A stretch of 64,000 nucleotides of DNA from Acholoe squamosa (taxonomy: Eukaryota; Annelida; Polychaeta; Phyllodocida; Polynoidae). Below, one piece after another: positions 34,585 through 45,873 of the stretch. Positions within the stretch are counted from its first letter, which is position 1. Each line of letters starts with the position of its first letter. The position numbers and the translations under genes were made by a program. A model generated the notes under the pieces. That model was not told the origin of the DNA, did no database searches, and was given only the letters and a program-made list of their open reading frames with translations. The DNA lies in assembly GCA_949317995.1 (NCBI GenBank), contig OX439041.1, positions 9,684,001 through 9,748,000 of the forward strand, given 5' to 3'.

Positions 34585-34689
34585 TTTGGCACTAATTACT
34601 AGAGGCATTTCCCATTGGAGATTGAGAAAATTAGGATAATTTCCGATATTTCTGAAATCAGTGATTGGCATCTCTGTAGCATTTGAAGG

Positions 34690-34880
34690 TTTATATTTAT
34701 TTCATGTGAATAACACAGCCCCACAGGTTTGAGCAAAGAATGCCAATCCACACAACCCTATACAATAAGTTGTCTCGATCCACACCCGTAGTTGTGATGC
34801 ATCACCTGTCAACTTATCAAATTCAATGAAGTCAATTCAATTAGAATTGATATGCAATAAATAGAGATGTGCACTCAGTG
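34690..34880 (+). mobile_element. Family D2-like fragment
   Basis: TTTCATGTGAATAACACAGC, CCCACAGGTTTGAGCAAAGA and ATCCACACAACCC parallel the 5-prime part of the D2 element at 35053. Hairpin tail missing. Confidence 0.45.
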
Positions 34881-34957
34881 CAACAAATTCCTATGGATTC
34901 ACCCTCAGGATGCCTGCCTGAGACACTGACACCCTCGGACGGCTCGTTGGTTACCGT

Positions 34958-35452
34958 AGTAGCCTGTTTAAGTGCCCGGTGCTTATAGATTTCAACCTGG
35001 CGCTACCCCCGACCCTTTTTTCAAGACCGGTGCTTATTCAAGACTAAGTTTATATTTTATCTCAAGTTGAATACGAGAGCCCCATAGGCTTAACCAAGAA
35101 ACTCTGTATCACACCCCACAGTGTGATAACCCTTCCCCATATCACACTCCCTGGGAAAACATCCAAAACGGTCAAATAACTGATGATAAAATCATTTCTA
35201 ATGCCAAATAAATCGAATTTTGAACATATCTGACTAAATTAACTTGAGATAAATACAAAGGAGCACTTGAATTGGTCAGCACTGAGGGTTATCACACTCG
35301 GCTTCGCCTCGTGTGATAACCCTCAGTGCTGACCAATTCTCGTGCACCTTTGTCTATGTATATTTAAATTCCAATGTTCTTTTACCCCCAGCCCTTATTC
35401 AAGACACGGCGCTCATTCAAAGACCCGGCGCTTATACAGGCCACAACAGTTT
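34958..35452. mobile_element. Family C element split by a D2 insertion
   Basis: Left GTTACCGTAGTAGCCTGTTT, GACCGGTGCTTATTCAAGAC. Right AGCCCTTATTCAAGACACGG, GACCCGGCGCTTATACAGGC. Removing 35053-35364 restores family C spacing. Confidence 0.85.
35053..35364 (+). mobile_element. Family D2 hairpin-tailed element
   Basis: Starts TTATCTCAAGTTGAATACGA and ends GTGCACCTTTGTCTATGT. ATATT lies on each side as a 5-bp duplication. It contains a perfect small hairpin TATCACAC CCCACA GTGTGATA (35107-35128). The tail is a perfect 28-bp stem at 35270-35297 and 35311-35338 with a 13-nt loop holding GGCTTCGCC. Non-coding. Confidence 0.88.
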
Positions 35453-35855
35453 GTCTAGCAATGCTGTGCACTTTTGCCTATTTATACACTGTTCCTGCCA
35501 CACACCTCTGTGTGTCTCCAGTGTTATACACTATCTTATACCAGCATGGTAATTCAGAACAAACTAAAAAGCCACTGTTAATTCAAACCTGCAAAACCAC
35601 AGTGAGTGATCGTAGGCACTTATCATGACTCATGCCAGCATTTACATAAGATTTGTTAGGGTTCACAGTAGACATAATTTTCTTTTCTAAGCTACAGAAT
35701 AAGGGGATACCTCAGATCAGGTGAAATGCATGCACTTGAAGGTGCAGTCAAAATGAAAACCTGTGGGACACAGGCTTTTGCTGGCAAAATCACTGCCGGG
35801 ACCATGGACATTGCCAGACTACAGGCCCGAATGTCCCGCGGTACTATTCGGCCCT
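35453..35855. other. No recognised feature
   Basis: Low-copy DNA with no recognised element or coding. Confidence 0.35.
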
Positions 35856-36048
35856 TGAGGTGGCTGGTGAGTGAGTTATAGATGTTTAACGCCATTTCGA
35901 CAGCTAAGGTCATATTCATGGCAAGAACTACATTGCACAATTTCACAGGAGAATGTGTCGGTGCCCGCACATATGTGCACCACACACATCCGAGGGGATA
36001 GGAAAGATGAGATATAGACCCTTTTAAGTGGGCTAGGGAAGTCTGGGG
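35856..36048 (+). mobile_element. Family J SINE-like retroposon
   Basis: GTGAGTGAGTTATAGATGTT to GGGCTAGGGAAGTC matches 54624-54803. Flanks GGCCCTTGAGG (left) and GGCCCTTAAAG (right) may be a diverged target duplication. No poly-A tail or clear A/B boxes. The opening GTGAGTGAGT and GTTTAACGCC words recall conserved SINE domains seen across invertebrates; I cannot confirm this. Confidence 0.7.
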
Positions 36049-36315
36049 CCCTTAAAGTACATTTTGGTTTGTCAAATGGATGTGTAAAATGCACACAAAA
36101 TACACATCCAAATATCTAAGTTTCTAAACATAGAAACACAAATGATAGCTCATCAAAATAGTCTCAGATGTGATTTCATAAAGGAATTCATACCAAGGTT
36201 ACATGAAGTAGTTCTTGATTTGCTCTCTATGCTAGTTTGGAGCATTCCCTGCAAATCTCTGCCTATAAAATGATGTGTAGAAAAAGAGAAGGAAGGTACT
36301 AGTACTAACCTCTAA

Positions 36316-36588
36316 AGCCGTGCGTCCACAGGGAGATGGAATTAGCAGCGACAGAATATTTCTATAGACGATCACTTCCGTCATTCATTTTCAATAATAA
36401 AAGTACTTCTGTTATTCATTTCCAATAAAATATTTCCGTCATTCAATTTCGCAATGGTATCTAACTAGTTGATTTTTGATCGATATCGATATTCTGTCAT
36501 TGCAAATTCTATAACCCTGTATTTTTATTGTGGGAAATGAATGATATTTTGTCGTTACAAAATCTATCGCCCTGCGGACAGACTGCTA
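36316..36588. mobile_element. Family P inverted-repeat element
   Basis: Left GTGCGTCCACAGGGAGATGG and right ATCGCCCTGCGGACAGAC are inverted. The inner GACAGAATATTTC and GATATTTTGTCGTTAC match, and CATTCATTTCCAATAA repeats. A half copy occurs at 50966-51005 (TTCTATCACCCTGTGGACAC). Confidence 0.75.
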
Positions 36589-36961
36589 TACTCGAGCCTA
36601 TTGAGAATCATCTAGGCTAAAGCTGTATACTGTAAGTACTATTGGTCCCCATACTATCAAAGTCCCCCTCCTATGTGTGCCAGTTCCAATTGGACCTTTT
36701 TTTCTCCCTCTTTTTGTTCTGTTTTCTTTCCATGATGGAGTGTGCCATGGGCTTCCTATTAACCTGCCTTCCTCCACTGGCTGCCACTGGGCCCCAGAAA
36801 CAAAAACACTGGACAATCAGTGGGACATTGTAGCCTCATACCGGGACTCTCTCTGTCCTGGTCCAAACCACTGCTAGCTTATAGGGAGTAGCCATTTGTA
36901 TTATCTAGGGAGTGATACGTTTTTAACAACGCGTGGGGGGCAAAGTATTTATTGACCACTT
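36589..36961. other. No recognised feature
   Basis: Low-copy DNA with overlapping short open frames in three directions and no recognised motif. Confidence 0.35.
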
Positions 36962-37472
36962 CCCACTGGGCACATCAACATTGATTCAGCATTGAAACAA
37001 CGTTTGCAATGTTTGCATATCAACGGTTGATATAGGGTTGAAATATAGTTGAATTTGAAAGTTGACACAACATAATCAAAATCAACTGTGATTCAATATC
37101 TAACCATCAGCACTGATTCAATGTTTGTATTTCTATGTTGATTCAACATTGACACAACATTGATATGATGTTGAAACAACGTTGATATTTATTAGGGCAT
37201 TCTTTATTGACATTTCAATGTTGAATCACCATTGAATCAACATTGAAATCAATATTGTTGATTCAACATTGACAAATCAATGTTGAGTCAACATTGAATT
37301 GAGAACAATATTTCAACATTGATATGTCAACTGTTGATTGGAAGTTGAAATGGTGTTGGTTGACAACATTGAAATAGAATCATTGAAAAGGTGTTGAAGA
37401 CAGGTTGATCAACATCATCAACACAATATCAGTGGGTTGTCAACGTTGATGCAACATTCTGTGCCCACTGGG
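36962..37472. mobile_element. Family I element, CCCACTGGGCACA termini, internal TTGATTCAACATTGA repeats
   Basis: Left CCCACTGGGCACATCAACAT and right ATTCTGTGCCCACTGGG are inverted. The 511-bp body is packed with short palindromic words TTGATTCAACATTGA and AACGTTGAT, both orientations. CCCASTGGGCACA ends occur on MITEs of many animal genomes (general knowledge). No coding. Confidence 0.85.
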
Positions 37473-37857
37473 TAGGGTGGGGGGGGGGGAAATATTTCAG
37501 AGAAAACCCCTGAGTTTTGTTCTAGTTTAAAAGGGCGCGTTCCCACTTGGGTTTCAATACTTCTAGGGAGGGGCCAAAATAATTGACCTATGAGAAGGGA
37601 AGGGGCGAAATCCTTTTCATGCATCCACATGCATACCCATGTGTACCACCCCTGTGTTAAGAAATGATCACTCCCTTAATTACATAAGCGAGTGATGGTG
37701 GTGGTGGATTTGAGGTGGTCAGAGAGAAACTCTGACTATAGGGGAGCGGTAATAACACTTTGACTCTATTTAAAAATATTTGAAAGAAGCATTGCCACAA
37801 CCCCCTTTGATTCGACATCACTTTCATCCCCTACAACATTGAAGACGGCACCCTACC
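37473..37857. other. No recognised feature
   Basis: G-run at 37480-37490 and low-copy DNA; no gene recognised. Confidence 0.35.
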
Positions 37858-38100
37858 TTAACCCTTTAAGAGCCACTCATGTTGGATTACATCATGCCCA
37901 TTGGTCAGCAGGATGTACTGCTGCCGGGTCTCCTCTCTACCATTTCCTTGGTGTATCCTAACGACCCATGGGATTGTATCGACCCTGTAGGTTTAACATG
38001 ATGCTTGGATCTAGCCCTGGTTAGTTACTCCCTAGGGCTGATGCATGACGACCTATGGGAATGATGCATCAATGCATCAGGGGCCATTAAAGGGTGAGAA
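37858..38100. mobile_element. Family A element
   Basis: TTAACCCTTTAAGAGCCACT at the left; GGGGCCATTAAAGGG at the right. Contains ATTACATCATGCCCATTGG, GTAGGTTTAACATGATGC and CCTGGTTAGTTACTCCCTAG. Confidence 0.8.
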
Positions 38101-38131
38101 TCCTGCTTTGCCCTTGGGCACAGACATCCAG

Positions 38132-38378
38132 GAGGCTGTTGCTCCTATAGTAAAAGGAAGAGCTGGCTAAAAATACCCTCGTTTCCAGTCCTTTCTTTTT
38201 ATGTAGCTATAACTTGTCCCTTTTGTTGCTCACAAGTGTTCATTCAAGTATGGTGCTAAAAAGGGGGATTTGAGTAGGTATACCTAGTTGGGAGAAGTCA
38301 GTCAGTATGATATACTATAGAGTGTGTGACATGAGTAGGTACCTGATAGTGCAGCTCTCTCTGTTTTAAACAAGGCAG
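38132..38378 (-). mobile_element. Family B element, truncated copy
   Basis: CAG then GAGGCTGTTGCTCCTATAGT; family body in reverse up to AAACAAGG, where the next copy begins at a CAG. The far third is missing. Confidence 0.82.
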
Positions 38379-38738
38379 GAGGGTGTTGCTCCTATAGTAA
38401 AAGGAAGAGCTGGCTAAAAACGCCCTTGTTTCCAGTCCTTTCTTTTCATGTAGCTATAACTTGTCCCTTTTGTTGCTCACAAGTGGACATTCAAGTACAG
38501 TCTCAAAAAGGGGATTTGAGTAGGTATACCTAGTTGGGAGAAGTCAGTCAGTATAATATACTATAGAGTGTGTGACATGACTAGGTAGCTGATAGTGCAG
38601 CTCTCTCTGTTTTAACCAAGGCAGGTGACTTTTCAGACTAATGTGGTGAGTGCAAGTTGAATGATGAAGCAGAGCGTGACTTCTTTTGAAAAGAGGGTAC
38701 CTACTGACAGGTCTCTTTACCATAGGAGCAACACGCTC
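38379..38738 (-). mobile_element. Family B element, full length, CAG duplication
   Basis: GAGGGTGTTGCTCCTATAGT to CCATAGGAGCAACACGCTC, flanked by CAG (38376-38378 and 38739-38741). Nearly identical in sequence to the truncated neighbour, so the two are of similar age. Confidence 0.88.
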
Positions 38739-38744
38739 CAGACT

Positions 38745-40590
38745 CATGAGCCTTGCTTTATTCGGCCTACCCTTAGTCCAACTTAGTGCTAGCCTTAGTC
38801 CAACTTGAAATCACTCTGCAATGAATTTTGAAAAAAAAGACTTAATCTGTAAAAAAGCTAGAAGAAGAAAATAAGAAAAGGAAAAAAAAAGACTAAGCAA
38901 AAAACGACAATTGTTAAAACGATAAAGTTTAGATTTATATTTTGGCTTGCACCTCATCTTCTTGCCACTGGGAAGTACCAACTCATCTGCTAGATGCTAT
39001 AGAGATTTGGTGCTTTACTCTCAATAGACTTTTCCTTATCTTATGTGGTCCACCACTGTGAAGAAACTGGGCTCGATAAAGTCTATTTCAATCCACTCAA
39101 ATTGCCCATGATAAGCACAGTAGGGTGTAAACAAGTCATAAATCCAAACATCTCCATTTCTTTCTAAACAAAGTTAGAATAAAATCCAGATGTGCATTTC
39201 TGTAATGTGTCAACTTGAAAAGATAGCAAGAAGGTAAGATTTTGAAAATAAATGGATTGAGAGCACCATCCAGGTGGACATTTGTAAGTTGAGGCTTGGT
39301 TGGAGAGATAAGAAGAAAAGAAGTAGCTGGAGGTTGATAATGTTAGACCCTATAAACCTTCCACCACTGGAAGCCATCGAGATAACTGATACGTACGTCA
39401 GACCTGATCGTGCTTCTTATCAAGGCTTACTTTGCCCAAGGGGCCCCATTTATCGCCCAGATCCCCGAATATCGCCCACATGTTTGTTGACTCGAGATCT
39501 CATCTTAGATGAGAATTGACTGCTTTAATTCCTGTGGGGGTTGCCAGGTGACGCCTCTGACAAAGGTCACGTGTGGATGACCTTGAGATGAAAGGCAGTT
39601 GCTGGTTTCGTGTTGTTAGTGAGAGGACAGGTTGGTGATGCTGGCTATCCACAGTGTACTGGTAAACAAGGGAATGGGGTATGCTAAAGATCAACAAGGG
39701 CCCAATCATAGATATACAGCAATTGCCAACACTCAAATTTGGGCTTGAAATGTTGCTGGGAAATGGCTTCAGTAGATTGCCGGTCAGGAGGCCACTAGCA
39801 AAACGTATAGAGTTAATCAGGAAGCGTTGGTTCCACAGCTGTTGGTCGGGTGTATTTTCACTAATCTGATGATTTATGATATTGGAGATTCTTCCGGGAA
39901 GTAAAGAAAAATTCATGGGATAAGGAAAAATCACCCAACAGTAGAGGAATCAGCTGCTTTGACAGGATGATATCATTCGCATTGAAGTAGGGACACTGAT
40001 ACAGAAATTTTAAAGGGGGGGGGGCTAGCACAGCAAAGTACAACATGGGTACCGATCCAATCATTGATAAACTCGCAGGAACCAGCGGAGCGCCGTGATT
40101 GGTCAATGGGTGGTCACCTGACCTTTTAATGCGGGCATGCATTCGCCGTGCCAGGACCCCTTTAAGATTTCGGATATCAGTTGAGTGATTCCTATGACAT
40201 TATACTAGTATGGCTTGCATGCAATCTGGGAGAAACGGACAGTAGATAAATGATAACATATTGACAAACCTTTAATGAAGTCTATGAAATCAATATGCAA
40301 GCCACTTTAGTAGAGTTTTAATATGTACAACCTGTTGCTGTGGACTGACTACCTGTAACTAGAAGCTTAAGCCATAGACATGACTGTAGAAGCCATAGAA
40401 TGTGAAGTCAGTCAGTCGGTTTTGATGATGTCATAGGTTGAAAATGGCACTGAATTAAAACAAGCGTCTATGAATCCATGGGTTGAATTTCATTTTGAAT
40501 TCCCTCTCTAGACTATAAAACAAATGCAAAGGAGTGATCATGTGTGAGTTTGTCGTAGGGATATTCTACCGGCAGTGTCAATCCAGCATC
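38745..40590. other. Low-copy region, no gene recognised
   Basis: The longest stretch with no recognised repeat in the middle of the window. Open frames at 39274-39519 (plus) and 39500-39934 (minus, 144 codons) overlap and neither has a motif that I recognise. A short G9 run is at 40016. Confidence 0.35.
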
Positions 40591-40597
40591 CCCCCCA

Positions 40598-40805
40598 CAC
40601 CTACCGTAGTGACCTGTACAAAAACCCAGGCGCTCATAGATTTCAATCCCACTGTACTCCCAGCGCTAATACGAGACAGGTGCTCATTTGAATACCGTTT
40701 TAGTGCTTCAGATTCATTTAAAAAACCAGAACCCACTGCACTTATTCAAGACCAGCACTTAATCGAGACCCTGGCACTTAAACAGGTCAATACGGTATAA
40801 CCCTT
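40598..40805. mobile_element. Family C element
   Basis: CTACCGTAGTGACCTGTACA, CCAGGCGCTCATAGATTTCA, GAGACAGGTGCTCATTTGAA and AGACCCTGGCACTTAAACAG to AATACGGTATAAC. Confidence 0.8.
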
Positions 40806-40947
40806 GAGGCTATGGGCCCCGCCTACAGTGACATGAGTGATGCCAGTGGCGCCCCCAACTTAAGGCCGGGTCATCTCAGGTACAGGACCACATGTTGTGA
40901 TGCACTAATGACACATGCGCAGCATTTTGTACAACTCTGCAAGGGCC

Positions 40948-40949
<2 letters not shown>

Positions 40950-40986
<37 letters not shown>
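40950..40986. repeat. (TA)n microsatellite
   Basis: Alternating TA that abuts the left end of element Q. Confidence 0.95.
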
Positions 40987-40989
<3 letters not shown>

Positions 40990-42463
40990 GTCATTCCAAG
41001 ATTTACTGCACATGTGGTTCCTTGGGCATATAATAGCAAGGGAAACACTTCTACAGCACCAATAATATTTTTGTTCCTTAGTGGGTGGTCATAGCTAAGA
41101 TTTCCATATGGTTTGGGTGAGTCTTGGGGCATAATTTATTTTTTATTTGCATTTGATTATGAATTTTCAAGAGTGGAACGTTACTGATAGAGTCCATCTA
41201 ACCTGGTTAGGGAATATCACCAGTCTTCTTATTATATGCAATCAAGAGGTACCCTGGAGGGGGTCTTCCATAAACATCTTTTTTATGTGCTCCAGGAATT
41301 ACCCATGCCAGGTACATATAAGTGATTTTTAATGCACACCGCAATCAGTAACGTTCCAGGGACGTTACTGATGGTTACAGATATTACTGGATGGTCAAAG
41401 TTATATTTTCATAGTATCAACCTACCACCTCGTATAGTGATTGTAGCATTTTTCTCAATTGTAGATGTGTCTGGCTTATGTGAAAAGAGTACTTGGTGTA
41501 TGTAAAGATACATTTTAGCACCACATATGAGTAGGGAATGTTAATGATGGCTACAAGCATTTTTGAGATGATTAGAGTTCTACTTTTATATTGCCAACTT
41601 ATTATCTTGTTAGGTGTTTCTATCATTTGTATTCAATTGTAGACATGTTTGGCTTATGAGAAAAGATTATTTGGTGTATGGAAAGATATATTTTAGCACC
41701 ATCTGGGATGTGCGAGTAGTGACAAATGTACAAAAAGTTGTGATTTTAAATTTTCAAAGTGATATTACACACCAAAGATGCATGGGCCTTATGCATGTTT
41801 AAATGACTCTAGATATGCAGTACAAACTCTTTTATCATTGTTTATGTGATGTCAATGGAATATGATGATGTATAGATGAGCTGTGGCCATTCTTTGAGAG
41901 GTTAATGAATAGGGAATGTTACTGATGGTGCATGTGATATGGCCTCTACGCAGGTACTGACTATGCAGTACAAGTATTATATATCAGGCTAATTGTAATT
42001 ATTTTGTATATTAGTTCTACTAGACAGTTAATATAGTCATTGTATGAAGGATTTTGTATGAGCTAGGCTAAAGTTACAAAATGGGAGAATAAATTCCCAA
42101 ACTTTCAGAGTTTCCAATTTTTCCACAAATGCGTAACTTCAGGAGTTTTCAAGCCTCACTTTAACTTTTTCCTATACATAAAGTCATACATTATACCAGT
42201 CTGGCTACAATATTTGGTGTTTCTAAGAGTCTTATTAGTGGTGTTATTCATGTTTGATTACAATCAGTAATGTTCCCCTTTTTTAGAAGGTTTTACGGCA
42301 TCTGTGATAAAAACTGACATCTTAGGAGTTGGATCCTTGAATTAACCTTTTTAATATGCCAAGATATAGGGCTATCAATAAAATGTAATGTTATTAAGAA
42401 TTGCTGAGTTTGTCAATTCATGATCCGGGCCCCCCCCCCCATGTGCAGTATTTCTTGGAATGA
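40987..42463. mobile_element. Family Q element of about 1.5 kb inserted at a TA tract
   Basis: Left GGGGTCATTCCAAGATTTAC TGCACATG and right CATGTGCAGTATTTCTTGGA ATGAGCC are inverted over about 28 bp, and TATATATA lies outside each. The interior has a duplicated block of about 180 bp (41365-41540 and 41545-41715, sharing CAATTGTAGATGTGTCTGGC / CAATTGTAGACATGTTTGGC and TTTTAGCACCA) and several GTTACTGAT words. No transposase frame. TA flanks would suit Tc1/mariner. Confidence 0.75.
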
Positions 42464-42732
42464 GCCATATATATATCTTACTTTGTCATGATGCAACTTG
42501 TGGTCATAGACAGTCTATTTAATACTTTGCTCATGCATATATAGGGTTTTGAATGTGGTCGATTGTCATTCAAAACACCAGTAAGACCCTCCAAAATTAA
42601 TTTTTAAAAGATCTCAAATTTATATGAATAAGCACAGGGGCAAACAGGGATTTGAAATTCTGAGTGCAGTGACGCTTGAACAAGCATTGATAAACAATAC
42701 TATTACTAACCCACATTGCATTATGTTGACCA

Positions 42733-42950
42733 CACTGTGAAAAAAAGTCAAAATAACAGTGATCTCTCCTTGTCCCTAAATTTCCAGAGATTCATCATTA
42801 TTTTGAAGGAAATGCATTGTGCCGCTGCACTGCCATCTGAGGCTTCCTTGTAGAAACTATGCATGCTTTACTGTAATAAGAGTATTGTATTACAGTGTTC
42901 AGTTTTATGAGGATGTCATATATAGATTCAACAGTTATTTCTTAGAGTGT
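42733..42950 (+). mobile_element. Family F element
   Basis: CACACTGTGAAAAAAAGTCA to TAGATTCAACAGTTATTTCTTAGAGTGT. TGCCATCTGAGGCTTC is the CTCF-like position, here diverged. Confidence 0.82.
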
Positions 42951-42970
42951 ATTGAAGAATGTATCAACAC

Positions 42971-43311
42971 TTTATTTTATGTGAATAACTTCTTCCCATA
43001 GAGATAGCATTGCAGGGCCGATCCGCACACCCCCAGTGGCGTAACGTGTGCCGATCCACCACAGCGGCCGATCCGGTACCGTAGCCTCGTTCTGGGTGCA
43101 TGTAAACATTCAAAATGGCGGACCGCCGCTCGTACGGGGCAATACGGTAACGGATTTTGTTAATTTTCAGTTAATTAAAGACTCTAAAAACATAAAATAA
43201 ATATAGAACTAAACTCCCCTGGTGTCCTCGGTGGCCGATCCACCCCTCGGGAGTTGTCTCCCGAGGGGTGGATTGGCCACCTCGTACACCACGGTCGTTT
43301 AGTTCTATCTA
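42971..43311 (+). mobile_element. Family D1 element, intact terminal hairpin
   Basis: TTTATGTGAATAACTTCTTC to GTTTAGTTCTATCTA. The terminal stem GTGGCCGATCCACCCCTCGG GAG (43231-43253) pairs with 43258-43280 with one mismatch and a 4-nt loop. Outer AACTAAAC pairs with GTTTAGTT. CAAAATGGCGGACCGCCG is at about 43112. Flanks are TTTAT and TGTAT, perhaps a decayed 5-bp duplication. Confidence 0.88.
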
Positions 43312-43317
43312 TGTATG

Positions 43318-43616
43318 TTCAACATCATGCCCTGGTAAGTTATCCTACAAGGCTTTCATAGATGACGATAACAAATACCGTGATGGCCTGTTTAAGCGCC
43401 GGGTCTTTGAATAAGCGCCATTCTCGTATAAGCGTGGGGTACAATGGTAGGAAAATTGAGAAATACACTATAATCTATGTCTTGAAAAAGCGTGGATCTT
43501 GTATAAGCGCCGGGGATAGAGGGGTGTTGAAATCTATCAGCGCCGGGGCGCTTAAACAGCGCACTATGGTACGTATGATGCATCAAGCCATTATGCAGTA
43601 TCTAAAGAGTTAACCC
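43318..43616. mobile_element. Family A element split by family C
   Basis: Left CATCATGCCCTGGTAAGTTA; right ACGTATGATGCATCAAGCCA, CTAAAGAGTTAACCCC. The family C insertion occupies the centre. Confidence 0.6.
43374..43566. mobile_element. Family C element nested in family A
   Basis: ATACCGTGATGGCCTGTTTA AGCGCC at the left and GGGGCGCTTAAACAGCGCAC at the right, inverted. Internal CATTCTCGTATAAGCG and CTTGTATAAGCGCCGG. Confidence 0.82.
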
Positions 43617-44511
43617 CTACGTCAATCACCCTGAGCAGGTGGCCACCACCGGGCTATTTTTAGCCCCCAAGTGAGCAGCTCAGTGTGTGAGAATGCCGCC
43701 AGGGGCACCCCTGTGGGTACAGGTAATAAGACTGGTGTAATGTGTGAGTCAACAAACAGTCTAAGTACATGACCCGGAGGGAGGAGGGGGGGGGGCGCTT
43801 CCTATACTTTCTATAGTTTCTATATACAAACATGCCTTGTGGTTAGGTACCATAACCAAGGGTGCATACATATCAATATTGGGAAATTTCTGAGGGGAAT
43901 TATCAAAAATCATATCCTAATCGAAGGGTAATGGTCTGGAAATCGGTGCACAAAGTACCCCTAACCCCACGAAGTGACCAGAAAGAGGTCTTGAGAAAAG
44001 GCAACATCGAGAAAAAACAATACTTTTCAAGAGTAAAAGTTAACCCCTTTCCCCTAAAAAATAACTAAAATGCATCCATGATCAATGACCCTCAAGGGCC
44101 CGTGCATGCTTAGAGCCCCCAAGGTAGTACTTTCCCTTCGAATCATGTTCGCACACGGTAGCCAAATCTAAGGGAGTGCCCCCGCCCCTGGTGTGTACAG
44201 GATGTTGAGGAGAGGGGGAAGGGTGGTTTTTGTGTGCAGCCCCCTGAGTCAGGGGTCAGGGTGTATGGAGTGTACATACAACAACAGCACAGAACCTGAT
44301 ATGTCATGGAGTACAGGCCATGAGGATTTTGCTTTTGAAGTGTGGGTTTGAAGACAAGTGTACTGTTATTCATCATAGCACATAGGAAAGCTAGATCCCA
44401 TTTTCTTCTTAAGGTTATTTCTGGATAATAAACCTTACTAATAAATGCCCTACTTATAAGAAAAAAATATATTGCAAAATCAAATTGATTTGATTCGTAC
44501 AAAGACCATGT
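43617..44511. other. No recognised feature
   Basis: Low-copy DNA with a G-rich run near 43785. Open frames at 43862-44068 (plus) and 44143-44547 (minus) have no recognised motif; the latter runs into family C. Confidence 0.35.
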
Positions 44512-44698
44512 GATATACGGTGTTGGCTTGCTTAAGTGCCCGGGCACTTATTGATTTCAAATAGGCTCTACCCTCGGCACTTTTTCAAGCCTGACGCTTA
44601 TTCAAGACTTATATTATAGTGTATTTTGAAACTTGAACACCCCCTATTCCCCTGGTGCTGATTCAAGACCCAGCGTCTATACAGGACAATTTGGTAAC
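44512..44698. mobile_element. Family C element
   Basis: ATACGGTGTTGGCTTGCTTA AGTGCC, GCCTGACGCTTATTCAAGAC, CCAGCGTCTATACAGGAC. Confidence 0.8.
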
Positions 44699-45870
44699 TG
44701 CTCAGTGTGACTGAGTTGCACTCTCAGTGGTACAACGTAAGCAGGTGTAACGTTTCACACAATATTTAACCACCTGAGGCATACAGGCCAGGTATCTCTT
44801 TTCTACACACTTCAAAGTAATGTCCCCAATTTCTAAACTCTAAAACTGAAAGGTTTATCCAGGAATATCTAGAATACTGCATATTTCTGGGTAGAGGGGC
44901 CGGTGTTCACCACTGCTTCACAATGGACAGACTGGACACAAACCAGCTTTGGTGGAGGGAACAACAATTTCAATCAGGGTCAATCCACCCAAAATCATCA
45001 GATTTTTAGAAAAGTCCCCACCACACCTCTTTGGAATTTATTGACCCTCCATCCATAGCTAGATCTATTCAATTGATAGAGCTGTGCAAAATATGTAAGC
45101 TCAATAGCACACGGTTGTGCTTTATTTCTGAGGCATTTCCAAGGGCTCATATTTCACAAACTATGATAAAAATTATAGGTATCTAATCTTTTGGGATTGT
45201 TCTTCTACTTGCTGGCATGAGGGAAATCCAACAATATGTTATTCAATATTGGATTTCCCATGCTAATGTGCTATGGAAGTGGAAAGAAAAACTCAATTTG
45301 GCTTGACCTCCAAGAGGAGTTTATGTTGATCCTGCATTAATACGACTGATGATAATGACTTCCAGCTTGGATATTTATGTCTATATATACTTGTTAACAT
45401 GGGTTTGGAATCATGATGGGGAAATATGGTTTCTGGTGGAAATATGGCGGGCTAAAAATGGCCCAGCTCTAAAATTAGCACTTTACGACCCCCAATATTG
45501 GCCTCTAGTTTTCTTGTTTTAGATTATACCAAGCTTGAAAGGAAGAAACTTTACCTGCGGAGAAATGCTCCTTGCATAAGTGTTGAAACTGTGCTGTTAG
45601 TCATCTGAGGGCATGGGGGGCAGACTCTACTTTTCCCACCAGTGTGGCTAATTTTCACTCTAGTCAGTACATGTGTACCCAGTATCAAGCATTTGGTTGA
45701 TGGAAGTCAAATGATATTCCGCGTCCTTATATGAGACTTAACAAATCCTGAAATATGCCAATGGCAGTCATGAACTTCCCCAGGTAACATACCTAACGAT
45801 TCTGTTTCACCTGTGTGACAGTTGTGCAGTATCTTCAAGAAAAACACTACTCTATTTTCATGATAGCGTT
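44699..45870. other. No recognised gene; one small hairpin
   Basis: GGGAAATCCAACAATAT (45229) pairs imperfectly with ATATTGGATTTCCC near 45246-45260. This stretch lies downstream of the pseudogene below on its strand, and I could not find the family's C-terminal part in it. Confidence 0.4.
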
Positions 45871-45873
45871 TTT

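Noticed and set aside
38544-38747. Minus open frame across family B, repeated at other B copies
   Set aside because: Similar short peptides appear at 19277, 23808 and 25115 because they all lie in family B copies; frames are interrupted differently in each and show no selection.
39500-39934. 144-codon minus frame with overlapping plus frames
   Set aside because: No motif, and both strands are open in the same place, which is usual for chance frames.
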